The notes below the pieces were generated by a model. The model had not been told where the DNA came from. It saw only the letters and a list, made by a program, of their open reading frames with translations, and did no database searches. A stretch of 64,000 nt of DNA from Ascidia mentula (lineage: Eukaryota; Chordata; Ascidiacea; Phlebobranchia; Ascidiidae). Below are positions 1 to 11,400 of this stretch, one piece after another (positions within the stretch are counted from its first letter, which is position 1; each line of letters begins with the position of its first letter). Both the position numbers and the translations under genes were made by a program. The stretch lies in assembly GCA_947561715.1 (NCBI GenBank), contig OX387203.1:17050001-17114000 (forward strand), in the 5' to 3' direction.

Positions 1-281
1 CAAACAGCCGTCTGTTGAATAGAAAACACAAATATTGCTTTGCAGGTAACTGATAAAGATTTACTTAAACAAACTAAAAACTCAGGAAACATTGACTTTC
101 CGCGGCAGGATTTCCACAAGCATTTCAGGTTTGCTTGTTCCTTACATGGAGAAATACTCTCAACTCACTTTTTTTAACAAAATATTATTTACTAACCATT
201 GTAAGTATATAATTAACATTTAGTGAAACGATATATACACAAGAACAAAGTTTTCGCACTGGCTCTGTGACGTCATAATGC

Positions 282-2107
282 CTACTGTAGTAATATGTTT
301 GTAACTCGTCTCAAATTGTTTTCACTTATTTCAATCCACTCCTTCTTTTCCTTTTCAGATATGTCTGTAGCTATTCTGAATGCTTGGATTGCTTTTTCAT
401 AAAAATCCACGCTTTCGTTGAGTCGATTTGTTTTCTTGCAAACGACACCAAGATTGTTCAACAAACGTCCGAACACTTCATGCTTTGCTGAGTTTTCACC
501 AAACTGTTTCCTCATCAATTCAAGTCCAAGTTTAATCGTTGATTTCGTCGATGAATAATCGCCGATTAAAGCTTGACTCAATTCAATCCAATGCAAACAC
601 CAAACTTGACAAAGACATGCAAATTTGTCGTCCACGTTTTTGATATTTTGTATTTTCAGCCTTGTAGTTTCCATCAGTGGGATCACGTGATCATGAGCTA
701 TTCGTTTGTTTTCAAGTTTTTGATTCGAATCCGATGTTTTCATCAAATCTTGGCATGTCAATCTCGCACCCCGAACACAATCCCTCACACCCTTCACCCC
801 TGTCACACCATCGTGATGCTTGGAATAAAATTCTGCTGCAATATCGAACAATAAAATCGATTCCAAACATTTTGCGTCTTTTCTGTTTTCATCTCCAGTT
901 GTTTTCAAGTCTTCCGAAGTTGCCCCAAGACCTTCAAGTAACTTTGAAAGTTCGTTTCTTGTTTCCTTTGCTTCAGAAAGTTTTTGTTTTTTTAGCAAAT
1001 CCACGTATTTTATTATCAGGGAATTTGGGTCGCCATTTTTATCTGAAACAAAAACAATTTGATTGCACATTGTTCGCATACCTGTAACTATCACTGAATG
1101 AAGACAAGTTTGTGAAATTGATCCCAACATTTCACTGCCCTCTACAAGAGTAGCCCCAGGTTACCTGTTTGGTGAAATGCTCTCTGTCCAATCTTCTTGT
1201 TTGTTTCACCACTAGATGGACGAAGGTGAGTGACGTCATGGGAGGTGGTTGCAAGCTCTTCAGTACCTAGTGTTGTTTCAGCAAGAAATTACTTCAAAGC
1301 ATTCATGTACTGAAAAAGTGAGTAATTATACAAACTAATGTTATCTCATTAAAATATAACAATTATTACCCTGGTTCAACATTGGTTGAACTCGTCGCAA
1401 ATTCTTTTCAATCATTTTAACCATCTCCTTCTTTTCCTCTTCAGTTACGTCTGTTGCTATTCCTAAAGCTTGGATTGCTTTTGTATAAAAATCTGCGCTT
1501 TCATTCAGTCGATTTGTTTTCTCACAAACAAGACCAAGGTTGTTCAACAAACTTCCAAACATGCGATTCTTTGCTGAGTTTTCACCAAACTGTTTCCTCA
1601 TCATTTCTAGTCCAAGCTTGATTGTTGATTCCATAGACGAATAATCTCCGATTAAAAGTTGACTCAATCCAATCCCGTACAAGCAACACACTTGACATAA
1701 ACATGAAACTTCTTCTTCCACGTTTTTGATATTTTGTATTTTAAGTCTCGCCATTTCCATAAGTGGGATCACGTGATCACGAACTATTCGTTTGACTTCA
1801 AGTTTTTGGACCAAGTCCGATGTTTTCATCAAATCTTGGCATGTCAGACTCAAACTCTCAACACAATCCTTCACACACTCTGCCCCTCTCACACCATCCT
1901 GATGCATGGTATCATGCAGGATATTCGATTCCAAACATTTCCCCTCTTCTCTTTTATCTTCAGTTGTTTTTAAATCTTCTGCACTTGCCCCAAGACTTTT
2001 AAGTGACCTTAAAAGTTGTTTTTTTGTTTGATTTGCTTTCTCATATTTTCTGTTTTTCAACAAATCCTCGTAAATTTTAACCAGTGAAATTGGGTCCATG
2101 TTTATCT
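282..2107 (-). CDS. TPR-repeat protein with duplicated exon modules (5' partial)
   Basis: Three exons in transcript order: 2107-1370, 1266-1165 and 1042-282 (stop at 284-282). All junctions are GT-AG with matching phase 1. The two large exons encode paralogous modules of about 245 residues. Each ends in a TPR hairpin resembling kinesin light chain or TPR_12 (LLNNLGVVCKKTNRLNESVD in the last exon, LLNNLGLVCEKTNRLNESAD in the first). They also share CQDLMKTSD, DHVIPLME, RLKIQNIKNV and MRKQFGENSAK. The 102-bp middle exon is a linker without a recognised domain. Both large exons start at a phase-1 acceptor, so at least one more 5' exon is expected; ATG 2099 is a start only if that exon is non-coding. 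TPRs are protein-protein interaction scaffolds; the partner is unknown. An alternative is two separate single-module genes (ATG 2099 to stop 1341, and ATG 1130 to stop 282). I prefer one gene because the phases fit through all three exons. Confidence 0.65.
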
Positions 2108-3578
2108 CTGAAATTAAATATCAAAAACGATTAAATGACAGAAAAATTTCTCATTATTTAATAAAAATTGACCAGTTGGCTACAATTACGTATCATGGCG
2201 ATCATTGCCATAATTTTGGGGGCCCATCAACAGCAATAGCAGATAATATTAAAATTGAACATAAATCATGCGTTGTAAATGTCGGTGACTTTTTGTACGA
2301 GGTTTATTTTATTGTTACACTTACATTACATCTCAATTCACTGTTATTTGAGATAGCAAATCTTATGCATGAGATTCCTCCTGACTATTTTTATGTAAAA
2401 TTGTAAGTATCTTGCTTAGGGGGTGTCCAACATTTGGCCTACATAGAGGTTTTAAGTGGCCCGAACGAGAATTTCTGCAATGAATCACGCAAACTTTTCC
2501 AAAATTCCCGGACGTGCGTTCTATCTAAAATTTATCCAGGTTTTTGCATTTTTTTAATATTATTAAAGTTTTAGTGTTGAAAGTCAAATAGTGGACCGTG
2601 CTTCACTAATAATGTTGTAGAGTTTTAACCAAGACCGTGTGATAACTGAACCAAACAGCGCCAATGCCTCCTGAACCACCCACTTGTTCATAATCGTCAA
2701 ACCCCAACGAGTAAAGCTTCGAAATCTACAAAACATAAATACTGCATAGCCACAAAATTTGCTTTAAATCAACGTTATACGCGGTAGTTACACAATAATT
2801 TATTAAATTTTGCGCTGTATTTGAAAGAATTAAGTAATATAAACATTCTCGAATTCACTAAACTGTACTTACCTCCAAATTGTTGGCCATTCTATGTGAG
2901 CAAATCAGTCTAATTACAAATGTTCAACTTTACCTTTCAGGCTGCGCGTCTCCAATGACACTAGCATTTCAGCTGTACAGTTTTTTTGCAGCGATCTATA
3001 CAAGCCAGTAAGACAGACACAATTCTATATGAGTGGCCAAGGTATCTCGCAACGACGCTGCACTGCCGAAGAGAGAACAAACTCGTAAATTCTGTGCAAA
3101 CAAGACCCACAAGACCGAGGCTCGACGAGATTTCTTGTTTGAGCTGGGACAGTGACGGAATTTTTACAATAGCGACATGTTTTCCACCCGATGCGTCGAA
3201 GCATTTATATGAAAACACATTTTGACGCAGTTTTGAGTGTTTCTCTTGGGGGTTGGGGAAATGCTATAAATCGATTTTCTTTCCGGTTTATTGTTGAAAT
3301 GGTTCCATCAGGTGACAAGCTTGTTTGGACAACGTGAGAATATATCTTGACCCTTGGATTGAATAACAGCTTTTACGCGATTCATATATGGATCATACTC
3401 AAGTATCACAACCTAATGCCAAAATCTCAAGCTTATTGCGATCCGAATTCGTGCGAATTCAGCGGTTCCATTATGTTTCATCGCAAATTTCGTGCAAGCG
3501 TGCAAGCAACACACACCTGTGTCCAATGTAAAAATATAATAGATGGCCACGACAACACTGCACCGGAACTATTTTTAA
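2108..3578. other. Non-coding stretch
   Basis: No supported gene. Short open frames around 2960-3225 on both strands lack splice context and similarity I recognise. A TATA-like box followed by ATG at 3299 and a GT donor-like site at 3335 could be a small first exon, but no following exon was found. The upstream exon predicted for the TPR gene may lie in here or just beyond. Confidence 0.4.
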
Positions 3579-3629
3579 TTGAAATTGCAAATCAATGTAC
3601 GCACACAAAAATTGCATAGCAACCAAACT

Positions 3630-4125
3630 TTACGCGCAGACCGTTTATCTAATGACGATATACGGGTGGGAAAAAATGTTATGGGAACGACGGACGAGAC
3701 AGTCCAGAATTCTATCGATTTTGCAGCACAGATAAAAGAATTGGGTGCAGACCACGAGGAGGTAATGAAAGTACGGGTTAAAGTGCTTGTGGAAGTGGCG
3801 GCGGAGAGACGACAGAGTTGAAACATTGGAGGCACGTTGTTCGTGGCCACAACCGGAGATCGTGGAATGCATTCAACTTTGTCTGGACGCCACCTATTTG
3901 TCGTTCAAAGGTGAATTTTATAAGCAAATTTTTGGTACAGTCATGGGGTCTCCACTTTCAGTTGTGGTCTCCAACATAGTCATGGAGTCCATCGAGCAAA
4001 GAGCGTTGTCAACGTTTTCGAGACCTCCACGCTTTTGGCGACAATCTCGTGACGTTTTTAATTCCACACTCAATTGAAACAGCAGGAAGTATTACATTCC
4101 TCAACTGTGTTTCTAACGTGACTAT
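3630..4125 (+). mobile_element. Penelope-like retroelement, decayed reverse transcriptase fragment
   Basis: Two frames of a reverse transcriptase are visible. The first, about 3630-3780, contains VGKNVMGTTDETVQNSIDF followed by AQIKELGADHEEVM, matching the segment that in Penelope-like elements leads into the first catalytic aspartate motif. That motif is gone; the frame runs into VRVKVLVEVAAERRQS and stops. The second frame, about 3850-4077, reads CLDATYLSFKGEFYKQIFGT, then MGSPLSVVVSNIVMES and EQRALS. This is the palm B/C region typical of Penelope RTs (family knowledge). The expected YVDD box is replaced by RQSRDVF. A further recognisable stretch (ETAGSITFLN, about 4077-4110) is in another frame. 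There is no GIY-YIG endonuclease and no intact ORF, so it is a dead fragment. Unit ends were not identified. Confidence 0.75.
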
Positions 4126-4546
4126 GTGAGTTGTTTCATGTTTTTTTGTGGAAATTTCATTTTGCAAATTCGAGTCTGCTATGTTGGAACTGCGGAGCTT
4201 TAATTTATCGAAGTAAACTCGATTCCGAGTTTACCTAGAGTTTTTCCTCCTGATTTCAAGTCCAGGTGTAATTGTTTCAAAGACCAATAAAAATATGGCT
4301 GATTTTTAAATCTTGTCTCCACGATATATATTTTAGCACCAAAATAAGCTGAAACACACATCGGTAAATTTTTTATGATGAAACATGGTTTTAACTTTCA
4401 CAACGTTTTAACTGATTGCAAAAATTTAATGGAAATTTTTAATTCACTTGAGTTTGAGTCGATTTTTACCTCAAAGTAATTTACGATAATAACTTCAATA
4501 CAAAAATTAAAATAGGTTTATTTTACGCACAAAAGAATGTATCCAA
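4126..4546. other. Non-coding stretch downstream of SLC22 copy A
   Basis: AT-rich, with no supported gene. It contains the poly(A) signal of the SLC22 gene at its right edge. Confidence 0.4.
4517..4522 (-). terminator. Poly(A) signal AATAAA of SLC22 copy A
   Basis: TTTATT on the + strand, i.e. AATAAA on the minus strand, 25 bp past the stop codon of the transporter gene. Confidence 0.55.
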
Positions 4547-7500
4547 TTACAAACTCGCATCAAAATCATTTTTCTGTTCATCGAGTCTTTCTTTTTCCGC
4601 GTCTTCGTTAAATCTAAAAAACAAGAGCCTGAAAAAGCACATTTTCTTACAAGTATAACATCAGCAGAACCGCAAAAATACTTATTTGGAAAGCTTGGTA
4701 TGTTTTCGCGTTCAAATACTAGCCAATGTATTGAGGTGGTAAAAATAATTTTAAACCTTTTGGGCAGTTTAAAAATCATCTGTGACAAAGAACCATCCAT
4801 TTTCTTTTCATAAAATCTTTCTGCTTCAGGAAACGTCATCATCAGTTCATGGTCTTTGGTTTCAACAAGAATTGCAGCTGCCAGAACTCCAAGCAAAGAA
4901 ATCAATCCAAAAATTGTCTAAAACACAAATAAGTTAAAATGGGAGAAATAGGAAAAGTACCTGCCTTCAAAACTAATTGAATCCACCGGTTTAGAGTTTG
5001 CTAACCTTGTGCACATAAAAAAAAACAATCAACATAGCAATTAACTGTTTCATATATTTCAAATAATAAGTAGTTGTTATGAATAAACATGGTTTAGTCA
5101 CAAACACAAGGTTAAAGCAGAAAGTCCGGATTATAACCAGGTTTGTAACATGTACCACGTACCTGAGTCAACCATGGGATGGTATATTGCAGCTGAATGG
5201 TCCATGGTGTGATTATGGTTCCAATTCTACCAGCCATTGACGACAGACCAACTGCTGTTGCTCTGGATAAAAGAACCCACTTAACACCAGACAGTATTAA
5301 AAAATGTTTTGACACAAATTCATTGGCAAAGTAAATCCATTGATTGTCGAATTTTTCGGCTTTAATGGCGAAGAATAAACGGGTAGGTAGTTCCAGTTCA
5401 GTGACTGGGCTAACAAGATATACAGTGCAAAGGTGGAGGGGGGGGGGGGCAATTGTCAGAAAACCCACTAAAAAATGTAAGACGTATTTTTCTTAGTTCA
5501 CCTTCCACTCGTTGGAAACATTTCAGCAGTATGAACGAATATTGTAGCAAAACACATGCTTACACCGAACCGACCAATGAGAGCAAGAATTGTTCCAAAC
5601 ATGTGAAGACCTAAAAGTGATACAAAGTAACGTCACCTTTAGTTTATGGAATGCATTAGTTACAAAACAAAAGTCATTGGGTGCATTCCAAAATTCTGCT
5701 TTAAAAAGGGTAATTTTGGCCCCTATCTTGTCGTGTCTTACCGTAATTATCGTCAGCAAGCTGGACGACCAAGGTTGATGCAAGACAAGCTACACCAGCC
5801 ATACTGAGTGTAAACACTTCAACTTTCACTGAACCAAACTTTCTGATGACGTAGATCCCTGCCGTACAGGCAACTGCCTCCATCACGCCACCTAGCGCAT
5901 TGTTGACAAATGGATTGCCGGCTAAAGATCCACTGTTTAAGGCAAGTCCGTAATACACCAAGCTGTAAGAAATCATGATTCAAGTTCAAAAAGATAAAGT
6001 AAATTATCAGGACAATGCAATACGTCTTGTAAGAAACGAAGTGACGTAATTATACTGGCAAGATATGTGTGGAAAACTGCTTACCTGGTTACAAACCACA
6101 CAAACATGTTGCAAATGATGAGAAGTCTGGAGTAGGGACGCTTGAATAATTCCTTGGCTGTGTTAAACTTTTTGTTCGGTGCCTTTGTTATGAAGAACAA
6201 TGTAGGGTAAATAATAGTTTCATAAACCAATGTTAATATAGGTTATTATAGTTTGCTGTTACGGTGAACAGCCTTCAAAAAGAAAATTTATGAAAAATTT
6301 TGGACAAAAAATCACTAACTTTTTTTGTATTTAAATTTAAATCTTCCACCATTGTGTTCCAAGTTTTATGCGGAAAAGTTTTTCCAGATTTCTTTGCAAT
6401 TTTTTCGCAGACTTTCTTTGACTGGTTTACACTTCCTCGTGCAAACAACCATCTGGAAAAATATAATGTTGTTATGAACGATTATGTCAAGATAAATAGT
6501 TGTTTGGTTCAGCAACATTGAATGAATGTCCTGCATTTTACCAATAAATTGTCTTGCGTCTCTACACTTGCAAACCACCTCAAAATCTTACCTTGGAGAT
6601 TTGGGAAGCAGGAATGAGTAAAGTAAGATTGGAATCAACATGATGAGAGTGTAAGCACGTTGCAAGTCTCTCCATTTCCTCCAATAAAATGCAAAACCAC
6701 TAAACAATATGCAACCAAAACCAAACACTGAATTGAAAAGAAGAGTTACTGCCAATCTCCAAGATGGTGGACTTATTTCGGAAACTAAAAGAAAACAGAA
6801 AACAAGTTTATTAAATTATTAATCGAACATTTTTTTTTTACTTTCATTCTTTTATTTTAACCACATGTGTCTAAACTTCCTATCTTTACCAAGATGATGT
6901 GGTAACATTTTGGTTTAAGAGCAAAAACAGATCAATGTTGGTTAAACAGTAAAAAGAAAAAACGCACAACGGGATATTTTTACTGGACTTGCTGTATGTA
7001 AAATTTGACATGACGGATAAAAAGAAAACCATGACTTGTGTTGCCCTCAGGATAGAGAATACGTATATGTTGGGTGAATATGATGTGGAAAATCCCATTA
7101 TGATGGCGAGAATCAACCCAACCCGAGTTGTAAACAATCTTCCAAACCTGCAGCAAGAATGTACAGCATGCAATTAGTGTTTCGCAAACTCTCGGCCAAT
7201 GTAAATCCTTCACCCTACAGTACAAAGTATGTCAAATGAAAATGTCGGAGAATTTACAGATGTTATACATTCATATTACTCTTCCACTAACTTTTTAGCA
7301 TAGATGAAAATATAGGCCGCATGGTTGTGAATTTAATATAGTTTTGCAACACATCCGATCACAAACTACACTTAACCGTTTAATTGTGTAAGGCTACTGC
7401 GCATTATAGCTGTTGCTAGAAAAGCGCTACCAACTCAAATATTGCAAAAGGGAGATTACCGGTATTTAGTTAAATACATACAGCGAAAAAGAGCACATGT

Positions 7501-8422
7501 GTATTTGCTATTAGTGTGTTGTCTATTATTCTTAGAGTAATACTCACCTGTCCGATATAATTCCTCCCAGCACTGAACCAATTCCAACACCGATAAAAAA
7601 CAGAGAGGTTGAAAATGAAATAAGGGAATGTCTTTCACACACGAGATCCCACTGCAGACAAACAAGCTCGGTTAAGTGAGAAGCAAACGATTCACTTCAA
7701 ATATAACAATACAGCTTTTTAGTTGATATACTTCTGTAACAATGGTTTCATCGTAGTGTTTCCTGTCGTATACATATCCGTCCCGACATGTGGTTTTGCC
7801 GATAACTTCGGATGAGTTCAAGCAAGTAGGTACGGATATATTGGATGAGCACCAACCGTCGTTAATTAAGTTTCGATGGCATCTGTCCGGTTCCTAGTTT
7901 TGTGAAAATTTAAGATGTATCAGAAGTCAACACTTCTCCGTTATCGACTGAGAAAGCTGTTCATTCGTAGGTTCTGACATAAGTTAACGACACTTTAATA
8001 AGTTTAAGAAAAATATAACAATGTTGTTTACATCAGTGACGTCATTCCAAGGCACGAACGTAAGGGTGATGACATCATCAGTCAGTTGAGAATATTGGGT
8101 TGAATTATCGTAAGGTTCCACGTAGCATCGCGATGGGGGAATTCCCGCTGTAAATCACCATTATAAATGTTTTGTTTAATTTTTAAATTAGTTTTTGCAA
8201 AACCTTTGATATTCTCTAGTCCACGCCAAGACCACAATAGCGTATTATAAATTGCGTAGTACAGAGGTACAAGAAATATGTATAATGCTTCTTACCAAGA
8301 AAAACGGAGCCAGTTAATATTCCAGGAGTTGAAACGTTCATGAACAATCCAGCTATCACTATCAACAGAGCGTACCAACTTCTTCCTTCAATCTCCTCCG
8401 TGAGTTTGTCGAAAGAAATCAT
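4547..8422 (-). CDS. SLC22-family organic ion transporter, copy A
   Basis: Thirteen exons: 8422-8296, 8147-8032, 7893-7732, 7651-7548, 7147-6993, 6784-6592, 6452-6320, 6182-6085, 5962-5742, 5610-5502, 5262-5163, 4917-4757, 4613-4547. The product is 581 aa, usual for the family. It is a major facilitator superfamily plasma-membrane carrier for organic cations, anions or carnitine-like solutes; the substrate cannot be read from the sequence. Seen: TM1 near residues 17-36; a Cys-containing extracellular loop with N-glycosylation sequons (NST, NIS) between TM1 and TM2; the TM2-3 signature ending in DRFGR at 169-173; the PKSPRWLFARG motif at 282-292 in the central cytoplasmic loop; and the late EMFPT motif. 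The start is the first ATG in frame with the TM1 exon. The exon 5 donor is GC (A|GCAAGT, 6992-6991); a GT donor 9 nt further in (exon end 6984) keeps the frame and adds three residues. A paralogue lies 5.6 kb upstream in the same orientation. Confidence 0.9.
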
Positions 8423-11400
8423 TTTTTTATATTTTCCGAATTAAGACCATGAAACTAATGACAATATCCGTGGATATTTTACAGAACGTCGTGATCAACA
8501 GAAGCATTTACTCAATTTCTTGTAAGGAAAGTATCGGCGTTTCAAACTGCACTTATAGTAACAAACCTTGTAGTGCTCAAGAGGGCCGAGATATTGCACG
8601 TTTACTAAAACACATTTAGTAACGACAGACATTTGTTAAAAACGTGTTACCCAATTGCACTTGATTCTGACATTTACTCTACCATCCAACTAGACCTGAA
8701 TGTCACTTACTAACTAGCACGCGCTTACTTGAATAGACGTAGAAGTTACTCGCTCAGTCAATAACACGCTTGGAACAATTTAAAGTTACGCCACCTGATA
8801 TTGCAATGTGTCTTTCTAATCAATAAAGTAAGTTTGCTTACGGAGTCAAATTTAGTAGCTATAATAAAGAACAAGCATAGCAGACTTAGTTTCAGTGATA
8901 GCAGCTGGACGAACTTGAAGGAACTCTCCACTATCATCTGATCAATAAACAAATTAAACTATTCACCAACACTATTAACCAAGTTTCCAAATTTTTAACA
9001 AGTGTTGCAAATATCAACCTGCCATTAAATTGACTTACTCCAGCACTAATAAACAACATAACTGTCCGATGAAAATTATCACCAGAAGATGAATGTCGTT
9101 TCCCACAATTCAACTACTTCCCATTGGAATGACGTACACAGCACATTATTCACGTGACCGACTACTATCTGCATTTTAGGAGAGATGTATTAACGCAGTA
9201 AAAACCTGCTCAAAAAACGCAAGCGACATCTGTTTAAGATCTCAGTTAAACATTTTACCAAGAAAATTAGGTACAAATCAAAATTTAAGACGTACACCCA
9301 AAGAAGTTGAATTGAAATTGCAATACGCGAAAGTACAGTTGTTGAATTGGAAAGCGCTTAAATGACGTCAACCACAAACCACGTGACCAACGAACAACTG
9401 GATTCAGAAACATCGCCTCGACATTAAGCAACAAGAAACAACACACATTTCACTCACCACACAATCGCAGAACTCCCAGGAGAAGGAGAGAAACAACACA
9501 GACGTCAGAGTAAATTTCTTAACACTTTTTCACGTGGGCAAACAGTAGCGTGAAAAACCCACCTTTGTATTAATTCAAATTAACTTAAAACATAGAATGT
9601 TATCGTAATATTAGAAAGCACAAAGAGAATTGATTATTTCGTGCAAGAACTAGCTACTTACCAGAAGAGCAGTATTCAGCAATAATGAATTACCAATCTG
9701 AATTGTCTGCCGCAAATAAATGCATTGCGCAGTATTAGCAGAGTGCAGAAATTCTCTAACGAACACCACAACATTGGCTGCGTTACCACGACTGGAATAC
9801 TTCCTGTCGGTTTCCATTACTCTTTCTCTCAGCTCTTTCCTGTTGATGTTTACGTTTAGGGGAAGCAATTTATCAAATTCTTTGCCTAGAACGTTGTAGA
9901 AACAAAAAACATTCACGCATTCAACAAGTCAACGGAACTACAACTTACAACAATCAAATCCCCAATCAAAGACAACTGCAGTAAACATGTCAGTGACTAT
10001 ATTAACAGTTTACCCTCCATCTGTCATTATTCCTCGAATCGCCTGTCAGGCAATGCAACTGACAACGACTAATTTACCACATATGGAGACACGTATGTTC
10101 AGCATGCCGTTCATTCTTTTGGGGAAAAGTGTTGAGGATGAACCTGTGTCACTCAACAAGACTTGTTTCAAAAATGCCCAGGGCTACCAAGGTAGCAATC
10201 TGCAATACACTTTATCACCACATGAAAAATTGAAGCGAATTCGAATGCGCTTCGCTTAATCACTCCTCCCGTTTTTTCCGCAAGAGGAGCGACGGAGCGC
10301 TCTATCCGTTCGAAGGACGTGTATCGAATTCGGTTCGCATTCAATCCACTTGGAGCACAGAAGAATGCGAAGGGTTTTAGGTGTGCGTTTTATAAGTTTG
10401 TCACATTGCATTAGATAAATGATAAACATTGAAAGATAAGTGCTTGACATAGATTTTAAAGTTGTTTTAGGTGTGGATCGTCCACATTGCATTCAGTGTG
10501 ATGGATTCCAGCACACTTAATCTTTTTAGTTTATTTCTTGATTCCAACGCAAACGAAATTTTGTTCCAGGGCATTTCGCGTATTTTTAGATATTTGTTTA
10601 TTTTACCACGTTTTTAAGTCAATACAAATTACCAAACCTCACATGTAAACACATGCGTATCATGGCTGGATTCAGATGTTCCAATTCGTCTCATTTCCTG
10701 CCAACACGATTCGTCTCCGGTCGCACGTGTATACGGGCCTAGTGAGACCAATGTCTGGTTTAAATTGTTTCTCGTGTTTCATTAGCGTGTGTGAAAAACC
10801 ACCTTCTTTTGAAAGCTGCTCAAACTTTGAAGCTGTAATCGTTTAATTGTTTTTCGTGTCATCGCTTTATATTTTGTTTCATAAAGTGACACTGCAAAAA
10901 AAACTTTAAAATTTGTAATAATTAACATCTCACCAACGCACCACGTGCTCTGGTTATGCTTTAGTAGTATTTACTTTTTGTCAAAACAGACGAAGAACAG
11001 TTTCCTTAAAATGTATCATGGGGAAAACAGGATATGAAATTGGGGATGCGCGAAATTATACAGTTCAACATAACTTAATTGTACTTGTTTAAAAACTTTA
11101 AGTGTTGTGCTACAAGGCAAACGTTTAAACAGGTCAAGGCTATTATATAGTTTGACTCAAGGTGAGAAGACAAGCATAAAAAGTGATTTTGTTCATCCAG
11201 AATTTATCATGCTTCTACACACCAAAAACCTCTTTGTAACCTGAACATCCAAAAACCACTACCACACGTGTTTCTAAACTTACGCATCGATTATTCAAAA
11301 ATCATCGAGCGAATTGTAAGTGTTAAAATCTGCGTACCTAAAATGCTACAGCAATTTGTCTTCCTGGTGTTTCTTATTAAAACCGACGCGTCGGATTTGC

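Noticed and set aside
2961..3225. Overlapping frames on both strands as a small gene
   Set aside because: No domain, no convincing splice sites and no partner exons.
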